DNA of 64,000 nt, from assembly GCF_902859935.1 (NCBI RefSeq), contig NZ_CADIKI010000020.1, forward strand, positions 62,001-126,000. Reading direction: 5' to 3'. Each line of letters begins with the position of its first letter. The first letter of the stretch is position 1. This stretch comes from Paraburkholderia fynbosensis (GTDB lineage: Bacteria > Pseudomonadota > Gammaproteobacteria > Burkholderiales > Burkholderiaceae). The notes below the pieces were generated by a model that saw only the letters and a program-made list of their open reading frames with translations, had not been told where the DNA came from and searched no databases. Below, in pieces: positions 42,653 through 51,737 of this stretch. The translations under genes and the position numbers were made by a program.

Positions 42653-44635
42653 GTGACTGTGTCTGTTGAAAACAGAATTACCGAAACTGGACTCGAAACG
42701 AATTTCGGCAATGAAACGAGAATCGAATATGTGCCTTACGGGCTGCTTTGCAGGTCGCCGTCAAACGTCCGCAGGAAAGCCCCGACTGGAATTGAAGAAC
42801 TGGCGATCACGATTGAAGCCAAAGGCCTGATGCAGAACCTGGTCGTGCACGCCATAAAGGGCTCGCGCGCGAAGAAACCGAAACTTGGCGTATGCGCCGG
42901 TCAGCGTCGTCTGGCTGCGCTCGACCTGCTATTCGCGCAGGGCAAGATTGCATCAGACCATCCGGTGCCGGTGAAGGTAGTCAGCGAGGCCGAAGCCGTT
43001 GCCGCGTCACTGCTGGAAAACCAGCATGAAACGATGCATCCGGCGGACCAGTGCGAGGCGTTCCGGATGCTGGCTGAGGAAGGCCGGAGCGTCGAATACA
43101 TCGCCGCGCTTTTCAGGATTTCACATCTGATGGTACGTCGGCGTCTGAAACTGGCGAACGTCTCACCAAAGCTGCTTGACCTGTTCCGCAACGACGAAAT
43201 GAATATCGAGCAGGTGACAGCGCTGGCGCTGGCCGACGATCACGATTTGCAGGAGCGCGTGTGGTTGGAGGCGAGCGAGGCATGGCAACGCGAACCGCGG
43301 GAATTGCGTGCTGCGATCACCGGCACCGAGATTGACGCGAGCCGCAGCCACCTCGCCCGATTTGTCGGGCTGGACGCTTATGCGGCCGCAGGCGGTTACA
43401 TAAGGCGGGACCTTTTCAGTGATGCGGAGAATGCCGGGTATATTGCCGACCCGGACCTGCTGCACCGGCTGGCCGCCGAACGGCTGGTCGCCGCGTCGCA
43501 GGAAGTCGCAGCGGAAGGATGGGGTTGGGTCGAAACGCGAACGAAGCGCGACTATGGCGAAGTCATGGCGTATGGCCGCTTGCCCTCATTTTCGCGCGAA
43601 CTGACGGCTGACGAGCAGGCCGAGCTTGATGCGCTCATCGTGAAACGCGACGAGGCCGACGCAAAGCTGAACGGTTGCGAGGATGGGGAAGTGGTCGAGG
43701 ATGACGAACGACGCGAGCAACTGGAACAGCAAGCGTATGCGCTGAGCGACCAGGTCGACGCGTTCGGGGAGCGGCTTGAGACCTGGGCGGACGACGACAT
43801 GAAACTTGGCGGGGTGTTCATCACGATAGACCAGGAGGGGGAGCTCAACATCGAGCGCGGACTGGTCAAGCGCGAGGATGTGGCACGTGTGTATCCGAAG
43901 GAGGGCGCGAACGATGGCGAGGGAGACATGACGGCCACCGTACCGCAGGCCAAAGAAAAGCCAGTGCACAGCGAAAAGCTGTGCCGCCGTCTGACGGCGC
44001 ACCGGACCGCTGCGGTGCAGGCTGAACTTTCCCGCCGCCCTGTCGTAGCACTGGCCGCGCTAATGAACCGGGTAATTCCCACCGTGTTCGACGAGCGTTA
44101 TCACTTCGCTTATGCCGGGAGCGCCGTGAAGATCGACGCGCACGCATCGCGCGATTCGCTGGTGCGCGAGGCCGACGACATGGAATCGAGTGTGGCCTTT
44201 GAACAGATCGAAGCCGACCGCGCGAAATGGGTGAAACTGCTGCCGAAAAAAGTGGACGACCTGTTGCCCTGGCTGCTCAATCAGGAAACCGACGTCATGG
44301 CGAGCCTGTTCGCATTTTGCGTGGCCGCGACGCTCGACGGTATCAGCGCGACTGATAGTGCCCACCCGATCAGCGCGCTCGCCGACGTGATGCAGATTGA
44401 TATGGCGTTCTACTGGAAGCCAACGCAGCAGAGCTACCTGAATCACGTCTCCAAAGCACGGATCATCGACGTGGTGAGCGAAGCCGTTTCCCTGGAATCA
44501 GCGGCAGAACTGCAAGGCATGAAGAAGGGCGATGCCGCTGCGGCTGCCGAGCTCCGGATGGCAGAAAGTGGCTGGTTGCCGGAAGTGCTGAGGAACCGTG
44601 CAATGGGCGAAACGAAGCGCAAAAGGACACACTAA
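42653..44635 (+). CDS. Large ParB/RepB-type DNA-binding protein
   Basis: The 660-aa product starts at GTG 42653 in the right arm of the inverted repeat. Residues ~25-125 are a ParB N-terminal domain (PYGLLCRSPSNVRRKAPTGI, LAITIEAKGLMQNLVVH, GQRRLAALDLL, SLLENQHETMHPADQCEAF). A helix-turn-helix follows (EYIAALFRISHLMVRRRLKL). Beyond ~330 is a long acidic coil and C-terminal domain (~440-660) that standard ParB (~300 aa) does not have. Plasmid ParB-like proteins of this size are found on Burkholderiales elements; the long tail may bind DNA or partners. No ParA neighbour is present, so partition cannot be confirmed. Confidence 0.85.
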   Translation: MTVSVENRITETGLETNFGNETRIEYVPYGLLCRSPSNVRRKAPTGIEELAITIEAKGLMQNLVVHAIKGSRAKKPKLGVCAGQRRLAALDLLFAQGKIASDHPVPVKVVSEAEAVAASLLENQHETMHPADQCEAFRMLAEEGRSVEYIAALFRISHLMVRRRLKLANVSPKLLDLFRNDEMNIEQVTALALADDHDLQERVWLEASEAWQREPRELRAAITGTEIDASRSHLARFVGLDAYAAAGGYIRRDLFSDAENAGYIADPDLLHRLAAERLVAASQEVAAEGWGWVETRTKRDYGEVMAYGRLPSFSRELTADEQAELDALIVKRDEADAKLNGCEDGEVVEDDERREQLEQQAYALSDQVDAFGERLETWADDDMKLGGVFITIDQEGELNIERGLVKREDVARVYPKEGANDGEGDMTATVPQAKEKPVHSEKLCRRLTAHRTAAVQAELSRRPVVALAALMNRVIPTVFDERYHFAYAGSAVKIDAHASRDSLVREADDMESSVAFEQIEADRAKWVKLLPKKVDDLLPWLLNQETDVMASLFAFCVAATLDGISATDSAHPISALADVMQIDMAFYWKPTQQSYLNHVSKARIIDVVSEAVSLESAAELQGMKKGDAAAAAELRMAESGWLPEVLRNRAMGETKRKRTH

Positions 44636-44896
44636 CGTCGCACAAAGCCCGGGGCCGGGTGGGTCCGGGCGACGCCTGCCGGGCCGCCAGTCGCGCGGCC
44701 CGCTTTTTCGTAGTGCAGGCCTGAAACCCTACCGTCCGGCCAACCCGCCTTCACGCGTCCAATCTGCTCCCGTCCGTTGCGCGGGCCGTCGCATTCCGGT
44801 CCAGGTGCGCGAGTCGGGAGATACCTCGCCGCGCCGCAGATCGTTGACAACGCCGACCCGGAGCAAAGCATAGGGGCGATCCGGTTCGATACGACC

Positions 44897-45382
44897 TTAC
44901 GCGGGCGCCTTCTCCGCCGTAGCCGCTTCAGCCGCTACCCCGGCGCTGGCTTGTGTCTCCGGCTTCTTGTCATTTTCCCGCTCGGCGATGAATGCGTCGC
45001 CCCGCTTCTTCAGCGTGCGCTGCAAGTCACCGTCCGTCCTGAACTGATCGAGCGCCCACAGCAACGCGCCGGTCAGCGTGCCGCGATCCACCGGAAAATC
45101 GACCATCGGGACGATGCCGCCGAGTTCGATCAGTTCGCGCGTGTGGGCCCTGCGCTGGTTTTCGCGTCGCTCACTCAACATGCGGGCGGCTTCCGCTTTC
45201 ATCGAGTCTGCCTTCTGGTTGATCTTTTCAAGCCGGACCAGCTTGTCCAGCTGGCGGGACTCCTGCGCGGTGGGAGCCGGGATCGTCGCGAGTTCGACCA
45301 GCAGGGTCTGCGTGGCCGTAGGGGACTTCAAACCCTGGATGTACTGAATGTGTTCCGTGAGCCATTCGTTCTTTGCCATCAT
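44897..45382 (-). CDS. traD: TraD-like conjugal transfer accessory protein
   Basis: ATG 45382 follows AGGAGAAAG (a second ATG at 45379). The product is 161 aa. The segment RRENQRRAHTRELIELGGIVPM, followed by FPVDRGTLTGALLWALDQF, matches the short Ti-plasmid type TraD family, in which the (L/I)ELGG core is the hallmark. TraD here means the relaxosome accessory, not the coupling protein. It diverges from the relaxase gene across a 214-base spacer, the typical oriT arrangement. Its N-terminal ~65 residues are a helical extension. Confidence is moderate because only the core is diagnostic. Confidence 0.72.
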   Translation of the reverse strand: MMAKNEWLTEHIQYIQGLKSPTATQTLLVELATIPAPTAQESRQLDKLVRLEKINQKADSMKAEAARMLSERRENQRRAHTRELIELGGIVPMVDFPVDRGTLTGALLWALDQFRTDGDLQRTLKKRGDAFIAERENDKKPETQASAGVAAEAATAEKAPA

Positions 45383-45596
45383 CTTTCTCCTGAAGCAGAT
45401 TGACGTTGCATCGAGCGGCAGCACAGGCCGGGCATCGGCCCTGCCTGTGACACCATTCCGGATCATGAAAAATGCAAAAGCGGCCAGCAGGGAAGGGGAC
45501 GCCGCAGGACCTGGTGAGCAGGGCGGGTCAAAGCGCGCTTCCGCGTTTCCATGCTAGCATGGAAACAGCTTATGGTAAGACGAAAGCACACCGCCC
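45383..45596. promoter_or_regulatory. Divergent spacer with palindromes; candidate oriT region
   Basis: The 214 bases between traD and the relaxase contain a perfect 22-base palindrome at 45545-45566, centred on GCTAGC and bounded by GTTTCC and GGAAAC. They also hold a stem candidate CACAGGC-14-GCCTGTG at 45422-45449. In Ti-type plasmids oriT lies between these divergent genes. A nick site cannot be pointed to by eye. Confidence 0.45.
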
Positions 45597-48434
45597 ATGC
45601 CAACGTACCATCTGAGCGTCAAAGCAGGCAGGAAATCCGCCGCAGGCGAGCACGCGAAGTACATTGCGCGGGAGGATCACTACGCCTACATTTCCCGCGG
45701 CGGGAAGTTCGAGGAGCGTGGCGACCTGAAGATGACCGAGAGCGGCAACATGCCGGCATGGGCCGCGCATGACGCGAGCCTCTTCTGGCAGGCCGCGGAC
45801 ACCCATGAACGGGTAAATGGCCGGCCGTACACCGAAATCGAGGTATCGATTCCGCGCGAACTGGACGACGAACAGCGCGTCGCGCTGGTGCGTGAATTCG
45901 TTGAACACACGCTCGGCGAGCGGCACGCATACACTTGGGCGATCCACAACCCGGCCGCCAGCGATGGGCTGGAACAGCCGCACGCGCACATCATGTTCAC
46001 GGAGCGGGTGAACGACGGCATCGCACGCGATCCGGAGCACTATTTCCGGCGCTGGAACGCGGCGGACCCGGAAAAGGGCGGTGCCGGCAAGGATCGCTAT
46101 CTGAGCAGCCGGCAGTTTGTTCGCGACGTGCGCGAAGAGTGGGCGGTCACCGCCAATCACTTTATGGCACAGGCGGGCATCGAGGCTCGCATTGACCACC
46201 GCAGTTACCGGACGCTGGGGATTGAGCTGGAACCGTCCGTCAAGGTGGGCGTGGCGCGCTATGCGGGCGAGCGTGGCGTGATGGCCAGTGTGCTGGAAGA
46301 GAATCGCCAGCGCGCTTTCCGCAACGGTCAGCGACTGCTGATCAATCCGGCGATAGGCGTCGCCGCGCTGACGATCCATCAATCCACCTTCTCACGGCGC
46401 GACGTCGAGCAGTTCGTGTTCCGTAACACCGACGGGGCGGAACAGTTCCGGCAGGTTTACGCCCGGCTGATGAATTCGAAGGAACTGCTCGCACTCACCG
46501 ATTCCGGTCGTCAGGGCGAATGGTTCACGTCAACAGAGTTGCGCGCGATTGAGTTGCGCCTGGTCGAATGCGCACGCAGGATGAGTCGTACCACTGACGG
46601 GATAGCGGGCGACGTTGCGGTGCGCGAAACGGTACGCGCAGTCCGGAAGTTCAATCCAGGACAGGAGGCCGCTTTCGTGGCGCTCGCCGGGCGTGCCCAG
46701 CTCGTGGTGGTGAATGGTGCGGCCGGGACCGGCAAGAGCTACGTGCTTGCTGCGGCGCGCGAAGCGCTCGAGGTGGATGGGCTGCGCGTAATGGGTGCGG
46801 CGCTGCAGGGCAAGACGGCGGACGACATGCAGCGCGACACCGGCATCGCCAGCTGGACGCTGCACAGCCTGCTGTCGGGTATCGAACGCGGTACGGTCAC
46901 GCTCGATCCGAAAACGGTGCTGGTGGTCGACGAAGCCGGCATGGTCGGCTCACGGCAGATGGAAAAACTGCTGGGCCACGCGCAGGCGGCCGGCGCGCGT
47001 GTGCGCCTGGTCGGTGACGCGTGGCAGCTGCATGCGGTCGACGCAGGCGATGCTTTTCGCGCGGTGTCGCGCGAAGCGGCGGCCGCCGGCCAGCTCGAAA
47101 GTCTGACAGGGATCATGCGACAGAAGGAGGCCTGGCAGCGCGAGGCAACCTCGGCGCTGGCCCGGCACGACGTCCAATCGGCGGTGTCCGCGTATGCGGA
47201 GCACGGTGGCGTGCAGCTGTATCCGACCGTCGCCGACGCGCGCGAGCAGCTGATTGCTCAATGGCAGGACGATCGCCTGAAAGTCCCCGGCCTGTCCCAG
47301 CTACTGTTGACACACACCAACGACGAGCGGTGCGCGCTGAATGCACGCGTGCGCGAATTGCGGCGGATCGCCGGCGAGCTCGGTGATGAACAGACCGTGC
47401 CGATCGTGGGGACGGGAGACCGGCATATTGCGATCGCCGCTGGTGAACGGATCATGTTCCTGCGGAACGACTACGTGATGCAGGTGAAAAACGGAACATT
47501 GGGGACCGTCGAACGGATCGACGCCGCGGCGGGCACAAATGCTTCCGGCGCGGCCCTGCAGGTGCGGCTTGATGACGGCCGGCAACTCGCGGTCAATACC
47601 GCGCAGTATGGCCATTTCGATCACGGCTACGCGCTGACGATCCACAAGAGCCAGGGGGTAACGGTCGACCGCGCGTACGTGCTGGCCACGAAGGGCATGC
47701 ACGCGGAGCTGGCCTATGTGGCGATGACGCGGCACAAGGAAAAACTCGTTGTGGCGGCTGGTCGGGACGAGTTCGCGGATGGCGAGGCGCTGATGCGCAG
47801 TCTTGCGCGCGCCGACGAAAAATCGTTCAGCGCACAGCATGAGCTGCGACCGGAGCGTGACCGCCAGCCGGAGCTGGGCTACCGGCACACGCTGAACCAG
47901 CGACGCGTCGAGTACTCGAACGCACCGCGGCCACAACGCCCGGAAAAGACCCTCAATCGGACCGTCAGGCAGTATGCCGACGCCCTCTCTGCGGCGGCGG
48001 CCGCAACCCGGGCGGGAAGGCCGGTACCGGCGAAAGATCGCGCGGCGCTGAAGCGGGCGGGCGCGGAACTGGACAGGGCCGATTCCGCGATGCGTCGCGA
48101 GATTCGCCATGTGGTGGAACGGGATGATCGCGCGTGGCACGCACTCGTTGAGCTCAGCGGCGCCGCGCGGGCAGCGGCGCTCGTCAACGAGGTGAGAGCT
48201 GCGCGGGCACAGCGCTCAGGAATCAATGATGAGGCCGCCGGGCTCTCGCAACCGACGCCCGGAAGCGGAGCATCCCGACGTTTTGCCGACATGACACCCG
48301 AGGAGCGGCAGGACCGGCGCAATGAGTTCAAAGCGCAGCTCCGCGAGGCGGCGGGTCAGATGGTCGAGCCAAGCAGTTCATTGCGTGAAAGGTCAGAATC
48401 GCGCGGTCGAGGCGGTCCGGAAATCGGTGAATGA
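45597..48434 (+). CDS. Relaxase-helicase fusion (MobA/MobL domain plus TraA-like helicase)
   Basis: The 945-aa product begins MPTYHLSVKAGRKSAAGEHA and has a MobA/MobL relaxase domain to ~residue 190, with the metal-binding His residues in WAIHNPA (117) and QPHAHIMFTER (129, 131). A TraA/RecD-type superfamily 1 helicase follows: GAAGTGKS (Walker A, ~375), VLVVDEAGMV (~441) and HGYALTIHKSQGVTVDRAYV (~675). The C-terminus (~780-945) is Arg/Ala-rich and helical. Such fusions nick at oriT and unwind the transferred strand. No type IV secretion genes accompany it, so the element is at least mobilisable. Confidence 0.93.
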   Translation: MPTYHLSVKAGRKSAAGEHAKYIAREDHYAYISRGGKFEERGDLKMTESGNMPAWAAHDASLFWQAADTHERVNGRPYTEIEVSIPRELDDEQRVALVREFVEHTLGERHAYTWAIHNPAASDGLEQPHAHIMFTERVNDGIARDPEHYFRRWNAADPEKGGAGKDRYLSSRQFVRDVREEWAVTANHFMAQAGIEARIDHRSYRTLGIELEPSVKVGVARYAGERGVMASVLEENRQRAFRNGQRLLINPAIGVAALTIHQSTFSRRDVEQFVFRNTDGAEQFRQVYARLMNSKELLALTDSGRQGEWFTSTELRAIELRLVECARRMSRTTDGIAGDVAVRETVRAVRKFNPGQEAAFVALAGRAQLVVVNGAAGTGKSYVLAAAREALEVDGLRVMGAALQGKTADDMQRDTGIASWTLHSLLSGIERGTVTLDPKTVLVVDEAGMVGSRQMEKLLGHAQAAGARVRLVGDAWQLHAVDAGDAFRAVSREAAAAGQLESLTGIMRQKEAWQREATSALARHDVQSAVSAYAEHGGVQLYPTVADAREQLIAQWQDDRLKVPGLSQLLLTHTNDERCALNARVRELRRIAGELGDEQTVPIVGTGDRHIAIAAGERIMFLRNDYVMQVKNGTLGTVERIDAAAGTNASGAALQVRLDDGRQLAVNTAQYGHFDHGYALTIHKSQGVTVDRAYVLATKGMHAELAYVAMTRHKEKLVVAAGRDEFADGEALMRSLARADEKSFSAQHELRPERDRQPELGYRHTLNQRRVEYSNAPRPQRPEKTLNRTVRQYADALSAAAAATRAGRPVPAKDRAALKRAGAELDRADSAMRREIRHVVERDDRAWHALVELSGAARAAALVNEVRAARAQRSGINDEAAGLSQPTPGSGASRRFADMTPEERQDRRNEFKAQLREAAGQMVEPSSSLRERSESRGRGGPEIGE

Positions 48435-48672
48435 CTTCGGTTATTGGAATTACGAAGTGAAGCTGAAGCGCGGGATGATTTGCGGGAAATCCGAATTAAT
48501 TGAACTGCTGCGGACCGGTTGGCATTCAGGGGCACGGCTTTTCACAACTTTTTGCGGATACACGCCCTTGCCAATATCTGGACGCATAAGCCGGTGGCGT
48601 GCCCGCCGAAAGTGATCCGCCAAACAGCTCCGCTATAATCGGACTACCTTTTCACACCTCCATTCCAAATAG
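48435..48672. other. Spacer after the relaxase gene
   Basis: 238 bases with no gene that I can support. A frame of 97 codons overlapping the relaxase 3' end lacks a ribosome site and is not called. Confidence 0.4.
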
Positions 48673-49131
48673 ATGTCCGTCAAACGAAACCGGTCCCGGG
48701 CCAACCAGCCACGCCGGCCGCTGACAAAGGCGCTGTTACTACCGATGGATCGTGCGTCCGCTAGCGAACAGTCCCTGAGGCTGCATCTGGCGCTGGTCGC
48801 ATGTCGTGAGTGCCAGGCCAATAGTCACCTGATCAACGAACTGATGCGCGCCGTCTATCTTGCTTATTTTTTGCAACGCGCGGGCTACGGAAGGCATCCA
48901 GCCGAGCACTTCAAGGTCGCCGAGTGCGCTGTGGAGGTGACGCTGGCGCATGCGCATGAGACCGGCGAATGGCGTCTGACGCCGGACGTCATCGGTGACT
49001 TTGAAGAACTGATAGCCCTCTATGACGCGCAACTTGCCCGCGCACCACTGCATGCGGTACGTCACGCCGAAGAGCAACTCAGGGATTTTCTCGCGGGAAC
49101 GGAAAGCTCGCCTATCGTCGTGGAGGCGTAA
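48673..49131 (+). CDS. Hypothetical protein of the plasmid backbone, 152 aa
   Basis: The product begins MSVKRNRSRANQPRRPLTKA, a basic N-terminal stretch, then a helical core (LRLHLALVACRECQANSHLI; MRAVYLAYFLQRAGYGRHPA) and an acidic C-terminal part. It has no membrane segment or catalytic motif. It follows the relaxase gene on the same strand and resembles hypothetical proteins of Burkholderiales plasmids, sometimes loosely labelled as regulators. A basic tail and a helical core would suit nucleic-acid binding, but no fold can be named. Confidence 0.62.
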   Translation: MSVKRNRSRANQPRRPLTKALLLPMDRASASEQSLRLHLALVACRECQANSHLINELMRAVYLAYFLQRAGYGRHPAEHFKVAECAVEVTLAHAHETGEWRLTPDVIGDFEELIALYDAQLARAPLHAVRHAEEQLRDFLAGTESSPIVVEA

Positions 49132-49818
49132 CTCTGTAACTCTCGCGCCGCTGCACCAGATCGTGGGTGTATGTGTTCAGGCTACGACATCCCTGGGTGT
49201 GAGCGGTGATCTCCAGCAGCGCGAAGCCGCGCTCACCACATTCAGATGTGCACAAGGTTGAGCGCTAACGTCGCTGAACATTCGAGCATCACTGAAATAT
49301 ATAGGACTCCTTATAAATGTTGATAATTCCTTTTATGTTAAATCCGCTTCTACAAAAACATCTGAGCCGAGTTTCCACGGGCAATCTTTTTCCCGTGGCC
49401 GTCCAGTATGCGTCGAGGCCACTTGGGGTGCCGCATGCGGGTCTCGCCAAGTAGTTCGGTCAAGGCGCGGTGACGAGCATCCAAGTGGATGGACTGCTCA
49501 CAGACATGCTCTTGTCGCTCGATCTGTGAGGCAACAGGGACGCCGTCGAGTCGTGCATCGCAGACTGGTTGCGTCAACATCCATACTGACAAGCCTGACG
49601 TGGCACGCGCCGCGCAGCACCGCTCCGAGCCGATTCCCACTTTGCAATAGCCGGCCGGTATGGCCCTCGCGCCTTGCCTGTGCTGTTGATGCGCTGACCG
49701 ACGAACGTCATCCTGGAACCGTATCGGCCCTGTCATTGTGCGATAGCGCGGTTGTCGCGAACGTCAAAAACTGCTTCGACTCTGGCATTGCCGGGTATGA
49801 ACAATCGACAGCAACGTC
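49132..49818. other. Gene-poor junction between plasmid-type and metabolic regions
   Basis: About 690 bases with no supported gene. An AT-rich stretch lies at 49275-49345. A 128-codon minus frame (49350-49736) has no recognisable product and is not called. Here the gene content changes from mobile backbone to metabolism, so an element boundary could lie here; no flanking repeat was identified. Confidence 0.45.
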
Positions 49819-50769
49819 TCACACAGCGTTGCCCACAACGCTGTCTGCAATTTGCGCGTCCTGAACGGCTACCCCCGTCAGGTCCGCGACGGTAATCTGC
49901 TCGCCTTGAGAATCGTCACGTCCGCGTTTTCCGCTCGCAAGCAAGGTTCCGAGCTCGATCAACCGCTCCTCCTGAATCAGTCCAGCGGATAACGCGTGAG
50001 AGACCTCACCGTACTTGCTACATTGCGCGATCGAATCGACCACAATGACGTCTGCGCGCCCGACGATCCAGGCGTCCAATTCCTGTTTGCCAGGACCATC
50101 CGCACCAACAGCAGTGATATGGGTGCCGTCCTGAACCCATTGGGATTTCAGCAACGCCTCGCGCGATGGCGTAGCGGTCACAATCAGATTTGAATTGATT
50201 GCAACGCCTTCTGCGGACTCGTAAGCATGAACCGAGAACCCGAACACCGACATGTCGTCTGCAAAACGCAGCCGCCGCTCGGCATTCGGTTCCCAGACAT
50301 GCACGTCGCGGCACGATGTTACCGTGCGCAGATATTCCAACTGTAGCCGCGCCTGCACACCCGTGCCGATGATGCCGATCCCGTGAACCTCGTGCGGAGC
50401 TAGCGCGCGTGCAACTAATTGGCCTGCGATTGCGGTGCGCACGCAGGTCAGCCAGCCTTCGTCCTGCAGCAATGCGACAGGCGCACCGGTCTTTGCCGAG
50501 AAGAGCATGACCAGCCCGTCGTTGCTGGGTAATCCCGCTGCGGGGTTGTTGTAAAAGCCGGACGATACCTTCACCGCGAACGTAGCGGCCCCGTCGACGT
50601 ACGCTGACTTGATGCAGCATTCGCCGTTGCTCGACTCGAACCGGAAGTTCTGAATCGGCGGCACCTGGGCCGTTTTGCGGGAATAGGCGATAAGGCCCTG
50701 CTCGACCATGCGTACCGCCCGTTCCATGTCGAAGCGCGCCACGATTTCGTCTTTCGTCCAGATTTTCAC
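49819..50769 (-). CDS. Ornithine cyclodeaminase/mu-crystallin family enzyme, EutC-like
   Basis: From GTG 50769, which overlaps the upstream stop (GTGA), the product is 316 aa. It has the OCD pattern: YSRKTAQVPPIQNFRFESSN, VKVSSGFYNNPAAGLPSNDG, the Rossmann GIGIIGTGVQARLQLEYL, and THITAVGADGPGKQELD. Members with an adjacent PLP dehydratase and a DoeB-like deacetylase include EutC of ectoine/hydroxyectoine utilisation, which is why I name it that way. Other members reduce cyclic imines or act on ornithine or lysine. Last gene of the leftward operon. Confidence 0.82.
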   Translation of the reverse strand: MKIWTKDEIVARFDMERAVRMVEQGLIAYSRKTAQVPPIQNFRFESSNGECCIKSAYVDGAATFAVKVSSGFYNNPAAGLPSNDGLVMLFSAKTGAPVALLQDEGWLTCVRTAIAGQLVARALAPHEVHGIGIIGTGVQARLQLEYLRTVTSCRDVHVWEPNAERRLRFADDMSVFGFSVHAYESAEGVAINSNLIVTATPSREALLKSQWVQDGTHITAVGADGPGKQELDAWIVGRADVIVVDSIAQCSKYGEVSHALSAGLIQEERLIELGTLLASGKRGRDDSQGEQITVADLTGVAVQDAQIADSVVGNAV

Positions 50770-51737
50770 TTCACGGCCTCGATGAATTTGTTCAGCATGA
50801 TGTTCCGGCCGCACAACACGACCGCTACCGCGCGCCCTTGATAGCGTGGCGCGAGCCTGAGCAGCGACGCCAGCGCTACGCCCGCGGCGCCTTCCACCAT
50901 GAAGCGCTCGGTCTGCGCGAGCAGTTTCATCGCGGCCTTGATTTCCTCTTCGGTCACGAGGTCGGTATCGGAAATGACCTGCTGGCCGATACCGAACGTA
51001 ATCGAATCGGGTTCGATGCCACCCGCCGTGCCGTCGGAAATCGTGTCGTGCTCTTCGACCTCGATGATTTCTCCCGCTTTCAGCGAGCTATACAGCGCCG
51101 TCGAGTTGGCCGGCCAGCAACCGACCACCGCCGTCTGCGGGCTCAAGTGCCGGATTGCCGTCCCTACGCCCGAAATCAGACCGCCGCCGCCGACCGACGC
51201 GAACACGGCGGCCAGTTCGACGCCGGCCGCACGCGCCTGTTCGTGCATCTCGATACCGATCGTGCCTTGCCCCGCGATGACGTCGATATCGTTATAGGGC
51301 GACACGAACGTCATGCCCTTGAGCTTCGCCTGCCGGCCTGCTTCAAGCTCGACCGCAAGGGAGGTGTCGTCAATTGTGACGACCTCGGCGCCAAGCGCCC
51401 GGATGGCGTCGAGCTTGATCGCCGATGCGGAGCTGGTAGCGTAGACCGTGACGGGAACGCCCGCGAGTTTGCCCGCGAGCGCCACACCCTGACCATGGTT
51501 GCCGCTCGACACCGTCAACACGCCATTGCGCCGGGACGCCTCGGCGAGCAGACGCAGCTTGTTCGTCGCGCCGCGAAACTTGAACGACCCTGTCAGTTGC
51601 AGATGCTCGCACTTCAGATACACCTCACAGCCGGTCAGCTTCGACAGCATCGGACTGTATGAAAGCGGCGTAATCGCAACCTGTTGGCGAATGGCGCGAT
51701 GCGCGTCGTCGATCCGCTGGAATAAATCGTGTGTCAC
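50766..51737 (-). CDS. PLP-dependent threonine/hydroxy-aspartate-type dehydratase, EutB-like
   Basis: The start GTG 51737 overlaps the regulator stop (GTGA). The 323-aa product is a fold-type II PLP enzyme: GSFKFRGATNKL (Schiff-base Lys in SFKFRG), SSGNHGQGVALAGKLAG and SVGGGGLISGVGTAI (phosphate loop), with SDGTAGGIEPDSITF. Family members dehydrate serine, threonine, 3-hydroxyaspartate or hydroxyectoine derivatives. EutB is the best contextual match because a EutC-like gene follows and a DoeB-like gene is nearby. Confidence 0.82.
   Translation of the reverse strand: MTHDLFQRIDDAHRAIRQQVAITPLSYSPMLSKLTGCEVYLKCEHLQLTGSFKFRGATNKLRLLAEASRRNGVLTVSSGNHGQGVALAGKLAGVPVTVYATSSASAIKLDAIRALGAEVVTIDDTSLAVELEAGRQAKLKGMTFVSPYNDIDVIAGQGTIGIEMHEQARAAGVELAAVFASVGGGGLISGVGTAIRHLSPQTAVVGCWPANSTALYSSLKAGEIIEVEEHDTISDGTAGGIEPDSITFGIGQQVISDTDLVTEEEIKAAMKLLAQTERFMVEGAAGVALASLLRLAPRYQGRAVAVVLCGRNIMLNKFIEAVK

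Larger units (their letters stand above)
42431..42655. promoter_or_regulatory. Symmetric divergent control region between klcA and parB-like genes
   Basis: Two 46-base arms, 42431-42476 and 42610-42655, are inverse complements of each other with one mismatch. Each arm contains the ribosome site (cGGAGATAAACC) and the GTG start of its gene. The 133 bases between are AT-rich and hold two palindromes, GGTCTTATAGACC (42488-42500) and GGTCTTTTAGACC (42586-42598), each 11 bases from its arm. Predicted promoters: TTGCAT-16-TATTAT reading left (-35 at 42509-42504, -10 at 42487-42482) and TTGGTA-17-TAATAT reading right (-35 at 42576-42581, -10 at 42599-42604). The operators lie in the spacers, as in KorA-type control. 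Confidence 0.75.

Noticed and set aside
49350..49736. Minus-strand ORF of 128 codons
   Set aside because: No recognisable product, no SD, and possible relic DNA.
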